Source of the DNA: Nocardia stercoris
GTDB taxonomy: Bacteria; Actinomycetota; Actinomycetes; Mycobacteriales; Mycobacteriaceae
Assembly: GCF_003696265.1 (NCBI RefSeq)
Contig: NZ_RFFH01000017.1
Span: forward strand, 62,001 to 126,000
Reading direction: 5' to 3'
Length of the DNA stretch: 64,000 bases
The stretch's first letter is position 1, and each line of letters opens with the position of its first letter. Shown here one piece after another: positions 9,337 to 18,246 of the stretch. Position numbers and translations under genes: made by a program. The notes under the pieces are model-generated. The model was not told where the DNA came from and searched no databases. It saw only the letters and a program-made list of their open reading frames with translations.

Positions 9337-10712
9337 GGCTCGATTTCTGTCGGGTTCGCGGGGCCGAGTGCGTCGATCATCTGCACGAGCTCGCGTTGAT
9401 CGCCGGTTGTGCGGGTGCTGGCGGCTCTGCGCAGAGGGGCGAGTCGGTCGATGACACGAACCGATCGGATCTCCGCGGCCGACTCGAGGACCTTCATCCC
9501 AATCTGTATGCCCATGTCGATGTCTCCGTGCCGCAGGTACGCGGTCGCCAATGCGGTTCGTTCGAAGGCTTGGCTTCGTGTCATATCGGGTCCTCGCAAC
9601 TGTACCGCCGCCGAGATGTGCTCGATGCTCGCGGCCAGGTCAGCGGAGGTAGCGGCGGCATTGGAAGCGAGTGCGACCCCAGTAGAGGCGTGCAGGTCGG
9701 CTTCGCCGAAGAACCGGACCCATGGGTTGGCGGAAGCGCTGTTGGCTCTGGCGAATTCGTCCTCGGCTCGGCCGATGGACTGGAGCATATGGGCTCGGTT
9801 GCCGAGGATGGCCTGGGCCCACGCCGCGTTGACGTGGAGCATCGCGACGGTCAGTCCGCATCCGGAGTCCTGTGCGGTCAGCTGGCCCAGCTGAAAGTAC
9901 TTCAGCGCGATGTCCGGCATGCCGCGGTGCAAGTGCAAGCGCCCGGCGCGGTAGAGGATGTTCGACAACAGCGACGAATCCTGGGCTTGCAGACCAAGTT
10001 TCAGGGCGCGCCGGAAGTGGCGGCGGGCCTGCCGGAAGTTTCCGATGTCGAAGCTGGTCCAGCCGGCGAGATTGTGCAGGTCAGCGACTGCGGAATGCAG
10101 CTGTGGCCCAACACCGTCGGTGTAGTCGGCGGTGAGCAAGCCCTCGGCGTAGCGGACATGCGCGATCACCGCGTCACGCACCGAGCCGCCGCCGAAGCGG
10201 TAGTCGAGTTTCCGCATCGCTGCAGTAAAGCCCTGCACGCCGGATACGTCCGTGAGGTACACCGTCGACGGAGGCGAGGTCGACTGCGTGATGGGCTCCC
10301 ACCACTGGGCAAGGTCGTCGCTGGCGGTGCCGGTGGCCACCGTGGACGCGTATGCGAGCAGATCACGGACTTCGTCCTGTTCGGACGGCTTTGCCGTGCA
10401 GCTGGCTGCGGCCATATCGAGCAGGGTTCGCGTCGAGTCGGAATAGGCCAGGCCGGCGTATCCCCGAGGGATTCCGAGGCCATCGACGACCCGCAGCAGC
10501 ACGTTGATGTCGCTGAGAACGCGGTCCCGGTGCAGGATCTCGTAGAGGTCTGAAGAGCTCAGGCCCGTGAGTCGGCCGATGCGCCGCTGCGAAACTCCGA
10601 CAGAGGCGAGTAGCTGGAAGACGCGCCGGAAGTCGCGCTCGGCGAGCGCTCGGCGCATGCGTTCGCGTTCCCACTCCACTGCAGCGACCGGCGCTGTGTG
10701 CCCCAGTTCCAT
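9333..10712 (-). CDS. Helix-turn-helix regulator with TPR-like C-terminal region
   Basis: 459 residues. A helix-turn-helix lies near residues 30-65 (VGVSQRRIGRLTGLSSSDLYEIL), followed by a long alanine-rich helical region with TPR-like pairs (AVADLHNLAGWTSFDIGNF; RAGRLHLHRGMPDIALKYF). Such proteins are common in actinomycetes as local regulators of secondary-metabolite or adaptive loci. I chose ATG 10712 (MELGHTAPVA); an upstream start at 10814 would add 34 residues running into the intergenic region. It is divergent from the sugar operon across about 200 bases and coupled to the kinase, so it probably regulates both. Confidence 0.8.
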   Translation of the reverse strand: MELGHTAPVAAVEWERERMRRALAERDFRRVFQLLASVGVSQRRIGRLTGLSSSDLYEILHRDRVLSDINVLLRVVDGLGIPRGYAGLAYSDSTRTLLDMAAASCTAKPSEQDEVRDLLAYASTVATGTASDDLAQWWEPITQSTSPPSTVYLTDVSGVQGFTAAMRKLDYRFGGGSVRDAVIAHVRYAEGLLTADYTDGVGPQLHSAVADLHNLAGWTSFDIGNFRQARRHFRRALKLGLQAQDSSLLSNILYRAGRLHLHRGMPDIALKYFQLGQLTAQDSGCGLTVAMLHVNAAWAQAILGNRAHMLQSIGRAEDEFARANSASANPWVRFFGEADLHASTGVALASNAAATSADLAASIEHISAAVQLRGPDMTRSQAFERTALATAYLRHGDIDMGIQIGMKVLESAAEIRSVRVIDRLAPLRRAASTRTTGDQRELVQMIDALGPANPTEIEP

Positions 10713-10912
10713 GCCTATGACGGTAGCTCGATCGTGGCCGTAGCGAAATGACTTGCCCAGCAAGGCATCCCGCCATGCCCGGCAAGGGTTGCCGCGCAGC
10801 TTACGAACCGACACGTGCCGGTGGAACTCTCGGTAGCTATCACGAACGCCGGGCCGAGCGGGCCCGACTCCGGGGACGGATCTCTTCTTCCGCCCGATAC
10901 CGAGGAGGTTCC
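10713..10912. promoter_or_regulatory. Divergent intergenic region controlling the regulator and the sugar operon
   Basis: These 200 bases separate the regulator/kinase pair (minus) from the ten-gene operon (plus), so promoters for both must lie here. A GAGGAGG ribosome site precedes the dehydrogenase ATG. I could not fix -10/-35 boxes or a clear operator by eye. Confidence 0.5.
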
Positions 10913-12289
10913 ATGCACTTCAATGCCACGACAGAGGATGCACTCAGCCGACAGGCAGACGCCGATGAATACGGCCTGTCGGACTATCGCGGCCACCACG
11001 CCAACCCTGATCAGCGCGGTCGGCTGGCTGTGATCGGACAAGGCTATGTCGGTCTTCCGCTGTCGGTTCGCGCTGCTCAGGCGGGATACCGCTGTATCGG
11101 CTTCGATCACGACGAGCGTCGGATTGCGCTACTGCGGGAATGGATTTCACCGATCGAAGACGTGTCCGATGACCAGATCGCGGCTGTGTCGGCGGCGGAT
11201 CGCTACCACCCGACCGCGCGACACGAAGACCTCGCCGGATTCGACGTTGCGGTGATCGCGGTGCCGACGCCGCTGACGGCCGGAGTTCCGGATCTGTCGT
11301 ATGTCGAGTCGGCGGGACGGTTGGTCGGCAAGTACTTGCGGCCTGGCGCGCTCGTGATTCTCGAGTCGACCAGCTACCCGGGCACGACCCGGACCGTTCT
11401 CGGCCGGGTACTCGAAGAGCAGTCCGGGCTCACGGCGGGCAGCGACTTCCACCTCGGCTACAGCCCGGAGCGGATCGACCCGGGGAATCCGCATCACCGC
11501 CTGGACAACACTCCCAAGCTCGTGTCCGGGGTGGATGAGTGGTCCTTACGCGCGGCCGAGCGGTTCTACACCGATCTGGTCGCCGAGGTGGTGACCGTTG
11601 GCCGTTGTGAGGAGGCCGAGTTGGCCAAAACGATCGAGAACACCTTCAGAGCGGTGAACATCGGGCTGGTCAACGAGCTGGCCGAGATCGCGCACGCCGC
11701 CGGCATCGACTTCGCTGCCGCGATGGACGCTGCCGCAACGAAGCCGTTCGGCTTCATGGCGTTTCGGCCGGGAACGGGCGTCGGCGGACATTGCGTGCCG
11801 GTCGACCCGATGTTCCTGGCCTGGTGGGCGCGGCAGCAGAAGACCGGAAAGCCCAGCGAAATGATCGAGCTGGCCGACCGGATCAACCGGTCCCGCCCGG
11901 CATACGTCGCCGAACGTGTGACTCAATTGCTCGCCGAGGCCGGGCGCGCGGTCGCCGGTGCACGGATCCTTCTGCTCGGGTTGGCCTACAAGCCGGGTAC
12001 CGGAGACCTTCGGGAATCGCCGGCGCGGGAGGTTGCGCGACTGTTGTACGCGTCAGGCGCGACTGTGCGGGCGGCTGACCCGATGGTGTCGGATCTCGAA
12101 GCTGTTGCCCTGGACGGAATTGCGCTGGTAGACGCGAATGAGGACGAAGCGGCTGCAGCGGATGTGGTGGTGCTGGCGACCGCGCACCCGGCGTTCGATT
12201 ACGCCGCCCTGGTCAGCAGTGCGGCAACGGTGCTGGACTGCTGTGGCCGCCTGCGGGGACTCGGCGCGCAGCACGTGGTGCAGCTGTGA
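10913..12289 (+). CDS. UDP-glucose/GDP-mannose dehydrogenase family (nucleotide-sugar 6-dehydrogenase)
   Basis: NAD-dependent four-electron oxidation of a nucleotide sugar C6 alcohol to a uronic acid. The 458 residues contain the Rossmann motif GQGYVGLPL near residue 43, the central EAELAKTIENTFRAVNI helix, and the catalytic-cysteine motif GTGVGGHCVPVDP near residue 285, followed by the C-terminal UDP-binding domain (LLGLAYKPGTGDLRESPA). The subgroup resembles UDP-N-acetylhexosamine dehydrogenases such as WbpA, but the substrate cannot be fixed by eye. A 38-residue extension precedes the Rossmann fold. The ATG follows GAGGAGG. It opens the operon and would supply a uronic-acid nucleotide. Confidence 0.9.
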   Translation: MHFNATTEDALSRQADADEYGLSDYRGHHANPDQRGRLAVIGQGYVGLPLSVRAAQAGYRCIGFDHDERRIALLREWISPIEDVSDDQIAAVSAADRYHPTARHEDLAGFDVAVIAVPTPLTAGVPDLSYVESAGRLVGKYLRPGALVILESTSYPGTTRTVLGRVLEEQSGLTAGSDFHLGYSPERIDPGNPHHRLDNTPKLVSGVDEWSLRAAERFYTDLVAEVVTVGRCEEAELAKTIENTFRAVNIGLVNELAEIAHAAGIDFAAAMDAAATKPFGFMAFRPGTGVGGHCVPVDPMFLAWWARQQKTGKPSEMIELADRINRSRPAYVAERVTQLLAEAGRAVAGARILLLGLAYKPGTGDLRESPAREVARLLYASGATVRAADPMVSDLEAVALDGIALVDANEDEAAAADVVVLATAHPAFDYAALVSSAATVLDCCGRLRGLGAQHVVQL

Positions 12290-13272
12290 GCGGGCTGCGG
12301 GTCACCGTCACCGGCGGAGCCGGGTTCATCGGGTCCACCGTGGTGTCGAGGCTGGTTCGCCACGCGGCCATCGGCCAGGTCACCGTCATCGACGACTGTT
12401 CCACCGGCAGCCCGGCGATGCTAGGCGACGATCTGGCGCACGTGGACTTTCGGCGCGGCAGCATTCTGGATCCCGACGCCGTCGACGCCGCCACATTCGG
12501 GGCCGATGCGATCGTGCATCTGGCGGCACTGGGGTCGGTTCCACGGTCGGTGTCGGATCCGGTGGCAACCCATCACGCGAATGTGACTGGGACCGTTCAT
12601 GTTCTGCAAGCAGCGCGGGCAGCGGAGTGTTCACTGCTGGTCACGGCATCCTCGTCGTCGGTGTACGGATCACAGCCGAAGGTTCCCCGCACCGAGCACA
12701 GCTGTCCGCTCCCGGTCAGTCCGTACGGCGCCAGCAAACTGGCCGGGGAAGCCTACGTACGTGCGTTCGCTCAGACCTACGAGCTGCCAGCGCTACCGCT
12801 GCGGCTGTTCAACGTGTACGGGCCGCGCCAGCGCGCCGATCACCCGTACGCCGCGGTGGTGCCGCGACTGTGCCGCGCCGCGCTGACCGGCCAGGAGTTC
12901 ACCGTGCACGGCGACGGGCACCAGAGCCGGGACTTCACCTTCGTCGACGTCGTTTGTGACGTTATCGAAGACGCACTCACGCGGCGGGTGACATCCGATC
13001 CGGTCAACGTCGGATTCGGATCGGCAACTTCGGTACTCGACCTGGTCACGATGGTGAGCGAACTGCTCGGGGCTCCCGTCGCCGTGCGGCACACAGCGCC
13101 TCGGGCGGGTGACGTGAGGAATTCACCCGCAGACCCGGACCGGTTCCAGGCGCTCTTCCCGACCGTGCGGCCGATTGACCTGCGTGCCGGGTTGGCCGAG
13201 ACGCTCGAATGGCATCGCCGGCATCACTCCGACGGCCAGAGGACGGCGGCGTTGTCGGCGGGTGATCGGTGA
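12286..13272 (+). CDS. NAD-dependent epimerase/dehydratase (extended SDR)
   Basis: 328 residues of the extended SDR family that epimerises or dehydrates nucleotide sugars. Visible features are the NAD-binding motif GGAGFIGS near residue 10, the serine of SSSSVYG near residue 125, and the catalytic YGASK (Tyr/Lys) near residue 147. NVYGPRQ and RDFTFVDVV further match UDP-hexose 4-epimerases of the WbpP/GalE type. The GTG start overlaps the previous stop by four bases. Together with the dehydrogenase it would make a modified, possibly galacto-configured, nucleotide sugar. Confidence 0.88.
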   Translation: MSGLRVTVTGGAGFIGSTVVSRLVRHAAIGQVTVIDDCSTGSPAMLGDDLAHVDFRRGSILDPDAVDAATFGADAIVHLAALGSVPRSVSDPVATHHANVTGTVHVLQAARAAECSLLVTASSSSVYGSQPKVPRTEHSCPLPVSPYGASKLAGEAYVRAFAQTYELPALPLRLFNVYGPRQRADHPYAAVVPRLCRAALTGQEFTVHGDGHQSRDFTFVDVVCDVIEDALTRRVTSDPVNVGFGSATSVLDLVTMVSELLGAPVAVRHTAPRAGDVRNSPADPDRFQALFPTVRPIDLRAGLAETLEWHRRHHSDGQRTAALSAGDR

Positions 13273-13997
13273 TGAAGATCTTGATGTACCACCTGATCGA
13301 CGACATCGACAGCCCGATGGCGGTGCCGCCCAGCCGATTCGCCGAGCAGATGGCCCTGCTGGCGGGCGGGGGCTACCGGCTCGTCACCGGCTCCGAGGTT
13401 CACGACGCGCTGCTGAACGGGCAGCCACTGCCGCACAACGCCGTATTGGTGACCTTCGACGACGGCTACACCAACACTCTCACCACGGCGCTGCCCGTGT
13501 TGAAGCACTACGGGGTGCCCGCTGTCATGGCGGTGTGCGGCGGCTACCTGACCGACGACCTTCCCCTCCATCTGCCGCACGCCAGCCAAGAGGTCGCTGA
13601 TACAGCCGCCGTGGCAGCCTGGCTGGAATCCGGACGAGAAATCGCCGCACACAGCTATACCCACCCCCGCCTGACCACACTCACCGACACCGCCCTGCAC
13701 TGGCAGATCCACGGCGACGCAGAAACCCTCACCGAGCGCCTCGGCGTCACACCACGAATATTCGCCTACCCCTATGGCGCCCACGACGCCCGTGTCCGTG
13801 CCGCAGTGGCGCAGGTGTACCCGCTCGCGCTGGCCACCCGAGAACGCCAGGCCACCGGCCTGGACCCGAATCAGTTGCCGCGCATCCAGGTCGACCCGAG
13901 ATGGGACCTGCGGCAGTTCCGCGCCGCGCTCGACGACGATCCCGTCCCCGCCAGCGCACGCCGCACAAGCCCCACGCCGACCAGCGAAATTCGGTGA
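13272..13997 (+). CDS. Polysaccharide deacetylase (NodB/CE4 family)
   Basis: Metal-dependent N- or O-deacetylase of about 241 residues. The CE4 motif 1 (VTFDDGYTN, with catalytic base and metal-binding Asp) lies near residue 60 and the metal-binding histidine motif 2 (AHSYTHPRL) near residue 127; the later FAYPYGAHD fits motif 3. There is no signal peptide, so it probably acts in the cytosol, unlike cell-wall deacetylases. The ATG is embedded in the previous stop (TGATG). Likely role: exposing an amine on an N-acetylated glycoside intermediate. Confidence 0.88.
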   Translation: MKILMYHLIDDIDSPMAVPPSRFAEQMALLAGGGYRLVTGSEVHDALLNGQPLPHNAVLVTFDDGYTNTLTTALPVLKHYGVPAVMAVCGGYLTDDLPLHLPHASQEVADTAAVAAWLESGREIAAHSYTHPRLTTLTDTALHWQIHGDAETLTERLGVTPRIFAYPYGAHDARVRAAVAQVYPLALATRERQATGLDPNQLPRIQVDPRWDLRQFRAALDDDPVPASARRTSPTPTSEIR

Positions 13998-14013
13998 GGA
14001 AGGAACGATCCCC

Positions 14014-15237
14014 ATGACATCTCAGCCTCGCACCGTCGCCCTGTACTGGCACAACGGCCGGTCCCTGGGCCACACGGCCAGCACCGTCAAGGTCGCCCGC
14101 TACCTGCTGCGGTCCTCTGACCCGTATTCGATCGCCGGCATCACCGGTGCCTATCACGGGCTGGATCTGCTCCCGGCCGACGTGGATCTGGTGAAAATCC
14201 CCTCCTTCACCAACCGCGACGACCCGGACGGCTGGCATCTGCGACCCCGCCTGGCCATCTCCGAAGCCGAACTGCACCGCGTCCGCTCAGACCTGATCAC
14301 CGTGTTCCTACGGTGCTTCCGCCCCGAAGTGCTGATGAGCGACCACATCCCGCGTGGCGCCGACGACGAACTCGTCCCCTCACTGGAGGGGCGCTATGCC
14401 CAGCATGCGGTGCTGACCCTGCGCGGTGTGCTGTTCGACCGGGACAAGACCATGCGCAAGTACTTCGGCGACCACGGACGCGGACCATGGCTGGCCGACA
14501 ACTACTGCCAATTCAACGTCCACTGCGACCCGGCTGTCTTCGACCTCGCCGACTATTACGGGCTTCCGGGATCGATGAGTGAAAGGTTGCACTACACAGG
14601 CTATCTCGCCGAACCGTACAAAGAACCCAGGCTCGAGTGCCGCGCCCGGCTCGGCGTGACCCCGGACGAACGTCTCATCGTCGCGGCCATGGGCGGAGGG
14701 CAGGGCGCCGGCGAACTATGGCGGTCACTGTCGACTGCGTTGAACCGCAACCGTTCCCGCTTCGACCGAGCGGTCCTGGTCACCGGACCGTACCTCGAAC
14801 CCGCCGACCGACGCGCCCTGCGCCAGCTATGGAAACACGACTCCGGTGTCGCAGTGCGCACCTACGAGCCAGACCTGATGCCGTGGATGAAGGCGGCCGA
14901 TCTGTTCGTCGGTGCCGCCGGCGCCAACATGCTCGGCGAAGTCCTCGCCACCGGTGTCAATGCCATCGCGATCCCTCGCCAGGTCCGTGAGGTGGAGCAG
15001 AACGTGCACGCCGAACGGCTCCACGCACTCGGCCTGGTCCGCCGAGTCGGCCTGTCTCGCGCACTCGACGGAGCGCTCGATCACGTGGTCGCGACCGCGA
15101 TCGACGATCCTCTCGACTTCGACGGAACCCGGTTCCTGTGGGATGGAGGAAGTTACGACCGGCACCTGCCCGGCGGCTCACACGGCACTCGCTGCGCATG
15201 CACACTGTCGACCACTGCCGCGAGCGTGAGCGCATGA
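14014..15237 (+). CDS. Glycosyltransferase, MurG/GT28-like GT-B fold
   Basis: 407 residues. The C-terminal half has the GT28-type nucleotide-sugar pocket: VAAMGGGQGAGELWRSL near residue 230, then YEPDLMPWMKAADLFVGAAGANMLGEVLATG and AIPRQVREVEQNVHAERL, equivalent to the MurG donor-site and GGxx(T/N)xxE-type segments. The N-terminus (ALYWHNGRSLGHTASTVKVA) is the acceptor domain. Substrates are unknown. It starts at ATG 14014, 16 bases after the deacetylase stop, behind GAGGAAGGA. The last 30 residues look disordered and overlap the NagA-like gene only at the stop. Confidence 0.82.
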   Translation: MTSQPRTVALYWHNGRSLGHTASTVKVARYLLRSSDPYSIAGITGAYHGLDLLPADVDLVKIPSFTNRDDPDGWHLRPRLAISEAELHRVRSDLITVFLRCFRPEVLMSDHIPRGADDELVPSLEGRYAQHAVLTLRGVLFDRDKTMRKYFGDHGRGPWLADNYCQFNVHCDPAVFDLADYYGLPGSMSERLHYTGYLAEPYKEPRLECRARLGVTPDERLIVAAMGGGQGAGELWRSLSTALNRNRSRFDRAVLVTGPYLEPADRRALRQLWKHDSGVAVRTYEPDLMPWMKAADLFVGAAGANMLGEVLATGVNAIAIPRQVREVEQNVHAERLHALGLVRRVGLSRALDGALDHVVATAIDDPLDFDGTRFLWDGGSYDRHLPGGSHGTRCACTLSTTAASVSA

Positions 15238-16409
15238 CCGGCAACGACATCGAACCAGGCTGTGTCGTAATACATTCCGGCCGATCGGTCAGCAGCTCCG
15301 ACATGGATCGGGCGCGCGTCGCGGTCTGCCGCGGTCATGTGGTTGCGGCAAAATGCGCTCACCAACCGAGGCTCGTCGACGCAGCTGGAGGCTGGATCAG
15401 CCCAGGTCTGGTCGATCTACACCTGCACGGCAGCGCAGGACACGACTTTGCGGACGCCGAACCGGACTCCTGGGCGGCCATCTTGCGCGCCCATTTGGCC
15501 GCCGGAACCACGACCGCGCTGGCAACCATCGCCAGCACCAGCCCGGCAGCGGCCCGAGCAGCGCTCGCTACCGCCCACGAACTGGCCGGTGGGCCAGAGG
15601 CTCTCAACCTCGCCGGTGTCCACTTGGAGGGCCCCTGCCTGGCTGGCGAGCAGCGCGGCGCTCACGATCGCAACCATCTGCGCGAGCCGCGCGAACTGCT
15701 CGAGGAACTGACACCGATACCGCCCGCACTGCGGATGGTGACCCTGGCACCCGAGCTGCCCGGTGCCCAACAGGTGATCACCTACCTCGTCCGGCAGGGC
15801 GTGGTAGTCGCCGCCGGGCACAGTGCCGCGACCTCCGCTCAACTCGACGCCGCGAAATCGGCTGGTCTCAGCCATTTGTCGCACCTGTGGAGCGGCCAGT
15901 CCACCCTGACCCGCCCTGCCGCGCATCGGGTTCCGGGGCTGCTGGAGGCATCGCTGGCTTCCGATGGCCTGACAGCCGAGATCATCGCCGACGGGCACCA
16001 CCTTCCACGCGAACTACTCACGATCGCCCACCGCTGCCTCGGCGCGGACCGGCTGTGCTTGGTATCCGACGCCACCGCCGCCACCGGCCTGCCGCGCGGT
16101 TCCCAGTTCCGGGTCGGCGCGACGACCGGCGTAGTTCACGACGGCTATGCCACCACCCTCGACGGCCACAGCCTGTGCGGAAGCACCACCACGCTGGCTG
16201 GTTGTGTCGCCGAAATGCGGAAGCGTACAGACACTTCCGTGCCGGACATTCTCACCATGGCGACCGCAACACCGGCGAGAGTCCTCGGCCGCTACCCCCA
16301 GAAAGGCAGCCATATCCCCGGTGCTGCCGACGGTGACGCAGTCGTGTTCACGCCGGACCTGGAAGTAGCCGCCGTCATCATCGCCGGCCGACTGGTAGGT
16401 GCCTCGTGA
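15234..16409 (+). CDS. N-acetylglucosamine-6-phosphate deacetylase-like amidohydrolase (NagA family)
   Basis: 391 residues. The metal-site motif GLVDLHLHGSAGHDF lies near residue 60, the metal-binding glutamate in GVHLEGPCLAGEQRGAH near residue 125, histidines in VAAGHSAATSAQ and SHLSHLW near 185-207, and the catalytic aspartate in CLVSDATAATG near 270. NagA normally removes acetate from GlcNAc-6-phosphate. Here it lies in a biosynthetic operon with no nagB or PTS gene, so deacetylation of a pathway intermediate is more likely than amino-sugar catabolism. The ATG overlaps the previous stop (ATGA). Confidence 0.85.
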   Translation: MTGNDIEPGCVVIHSGRSVSSSDMDRARVAVCRGHVVAAKCAHQPRLVDAAGGWISPGLVDLHLHGSAGHDFADAEPDSWAAILRAHLAAGTTTALATIASTSPAAARAALATAHELAGGPEALNLAGVHLEGPCLAGEQRGAHDRNHLREPRELLEELTPIPPALRMVTLAPELPGAQQVITYLVRQGVVVAAGHSAATSAQLDAAKSAGLSHLSHLWSGQSTLTRPAAHRVPGLLEASLASDGLTAEIIADGHHLPRELLTIAHRCLGADRLCLVSDATAATGLPRGSQFRVGATTGVVHDGYATTLDGHSLCGSTTTLAGCVAEMRKRTDTSVPDILTMATATPARVLGRYPQKGSHIPGAADGDAVVFTPDLEVAAVIIAGRLVGAS

Positions 16410-17509
16410 GGGCGCTACGTGTGGTGCTGATCGGTGCAGGAACCCGCACCCACAAGGTCTATTTGCCTTGGCTGTCGCGCTCGGGAGCCGCCGTGTGCGT
16501 CGCCGTCGTCGACTCCGACATCGGCGCCGCGCACCGCGCAGCGGCACAATTCACTAGAGCCGTCGCAGCCCGACCTGGCGACGTGGAGTCTGTCATCGCG
16601 GACACCCAGCCGGACTTGATCATCGTCGCGGCGCCGGACGCCGCGCACGCCAGCTACGTGCGGAGGTCATTGACCGCCGCTGTGACCGTGCTGGTTGAGA
16701 AGCCGCTCACGACAACCCTTTCCGATGCGCTGGAACTTGCACGATCGGTGCGATCCGACCGGGTGCTGGTTGCCACGAACTTCCGATCAGTCAACCTGAA
16801 CACCTGGGTGCGCACGAGCCTGCAGGCCGGGCTGATCGGAACCGTGCGAACGGTCGAGTTCTCCTATCACCTGACCACTGACCACGCCCGCTCCTACCTG
16901 TACCGGTGGCACCGCCATCGGGCCGCCAGCGGGGGCCTTGAGATCACCAAGGCTTGCCACCACCTCGACCTGCTGTCCTGGTGGCTCGACGCCACACCGA
17001 CCGGAGTCCGGGGCCGGATGGACCGCCGCCTGCCCGCAGCCGACTACCGAGCAACCGGCGCCGACATCCACGACACCATCGAAGCTCTGATCACCTACGA
17101 CACTGGGCAGACCGCCCAATACACACTGCAGCCGGGTGCTCGCCACGACAGCTACACCTGCACGATCGAGGGCACCGACGGCCGCCTCCAGATCGCCTAC
17201 AACGCCGCGGCGGGACCACACGAAGTCCACATCCGCACCGGCAGTCACGGCACCGGATGGCCGCGGCTCATCGCCCGCGAGCCCGGCACGCACGCCGGCG
17301 CCGATGCCCGCATGCTCACCGCCCTTCCCAGCGCCGCCCGCGGCGGGAGATCACCGTCGTTCGCGACCGCCGCCGAGGCCGCCCTCACCGTCGCGACCGG
17401 CAGCGCGATCCGCGAATCCGCCGAAACCGTTCGCGCCGTACATATTCCGAACTCCCTGACCGCACCGGAGAACCAGCCATGTCGATTATCAGCACCCCCA
17501 ACGGCCTGA
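16406..17509 (+). CDS. Gfo/Idh/MocA-family oxidoreductase
   Basis: NAD(P)-dependent dehydrogenase of sugars or cyclitols, 367 residues. The nucleotide-binding segment VVLIGAGTRTHKVYLPWL is at the N-terminus, and the family Lys in LVEKPL lies near residue 98. The ITKACHHLDLLSWWLDATP segment near residue 195 carries the catalytic-site histidine pair region. Inositol 2-dehydrogenase and scyllo-inositol dehydrogenases belong here. The GTG start overlaps the previous stop (GTGA), and the 3' end overlaps the next gene by 31 bases. Its position beside an IolB-like isomerase suggests inositol- or inosose-related chemistry. Confidence 0.85.
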   Translation: MRALRVVLIGAGTRTHKVYLPWLSRSGAAVCVAVVDSDIGAAHRAAAQFTRAVAARPGDVESVIADTQPDLIIVAAPDAAHASYVRRSLTAAVTVLVEKPLTTTLSDALELARSVRSDRVLVATNFRSVNLNTWVRTSLQAGLIGTVRTVEFSYHLTTDHARSYLYRWHRHRAASGGLEITKACHHLDLLSWWLDATPTGVRGRMDRRLPAADYRATGADIHDTIEALITYDTGQTAQYTLQPGARHDSYTCTIEGTDGRLQIAYNAAAGPHEVHIRTGSHGTGWPRLIAREPGTHAGADARMLTALPSAARGGRSPSFATAAEAALTVATGSAIRESAETVRAVHIPNSLTAPENQPCRLSAPPTA

Positions 17510-18246
17510 CCCTCATCCGGCATCACCTGACCGGTACCAGCACCAGGATCACCGCGCCCGCTGGTGCCGAAATCGTGCTGGTCCTTATCACCGGCCGCGT
17601 GATCGTTGACCTCGGTGCCAGCGGCCCGCTGTCGAGCGGCCATCGCGACGACCCCTTCACCACGCCCGCCACCATCTGGTACCTGCCGCCGGGAACGGCT
17701 GCCACCATCAGGACAGGGCAGGCACCTGCAGAGATCGCCGAAATCCGCGCCCCGCTGACCCAACCCCCGACGATCAACTTGCCGACCACTTCAACCGCAC
17801 CACCACCTGAGCAGCGGGGGCAGGGTTCGTGGCAGCGCGAGGCCACCACCTTCGTCACGCCACCGCACACCGCGGGGCTCCTGGTCGGCGAGACCATCGC
17901 CCGCGACGGCCGCTGGTCCACCTACCCGCCGCATCGGCACGACCACAGCCGATTACCCGAGGAGTCGAACCTCGAAGAGGTCTTCCTGTTTCGCCTCAAA
18001 CCCGCGACCGGGTTCGGGTTCCTGCTCACCTACGACCGAACCCCGGCTGACGGCCGCACGCACATCCTGGAGGACAACGCTCTGGCCTCCGTCCCGTCCG
18101 GCTATCACACCGTCGCCGCTGCTGGAGGCCACGATCTGCTCTACCTGTGGGCCGCCCACGGCCCCGACACCACCTTGGCCATGCACACAGACCCCGCCCA
18201 CTCCTGGCTCATGCACCCACCCACTGAACGGATCTACACACGATGA
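17479..18246 (+). CDS. IolB-like 5-deoxy-glucuronate isomerase family protein
   Basis: 255 residues of the KduI/IolB bicupin family. The segment GRWSTYPPHRHD near residue 140 and NLEEVFLFRLKPATGFGFLLTY shortly after match the metal-binding His/Glu pattern of IolB, and AMHTDPAHSWL closes the second cupin. IolB converts 5-deoxy-glucuronate to 5-keto-2-deoxygluconate in inositol catabolism, but no other iol gene (iolC, D, E, J) is present, so it is probably recruited to a different sugar. It starts at ATG 17479 inside the end of the upstream gene. Confidence 0.82.
   Translation: MSIISTPNGLTLIRHHLTGTSTRITAPAGAEIVLVLITGRVIVDLGASGPLSSGHRDDPFTTPATIWYLPPGTAATIRTGQAPAEIAEIRAPLTQPPTINLPTTSTAPPPEQRGQGSWQREATTFVTPPHTAGLLVGETIARDGRWSTYPPHRHDHSRLPEESNLEEVFLFRLKPATGFGFLLTYDRTPADGRTHILEDNALASVPSGYHTVAAAGGHDLLYLWAAHGPDTTLAMHTDPAHSWLMHPPTERIYTR

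Noticed and set aside
12138..12959. Long open frame overlapping the dehydrogenase and epimerase
   Set aside because: Out-of-frame shadow in GC-rich DNA; Arg/Ser-rich product with no family resemblance and no coding bias.
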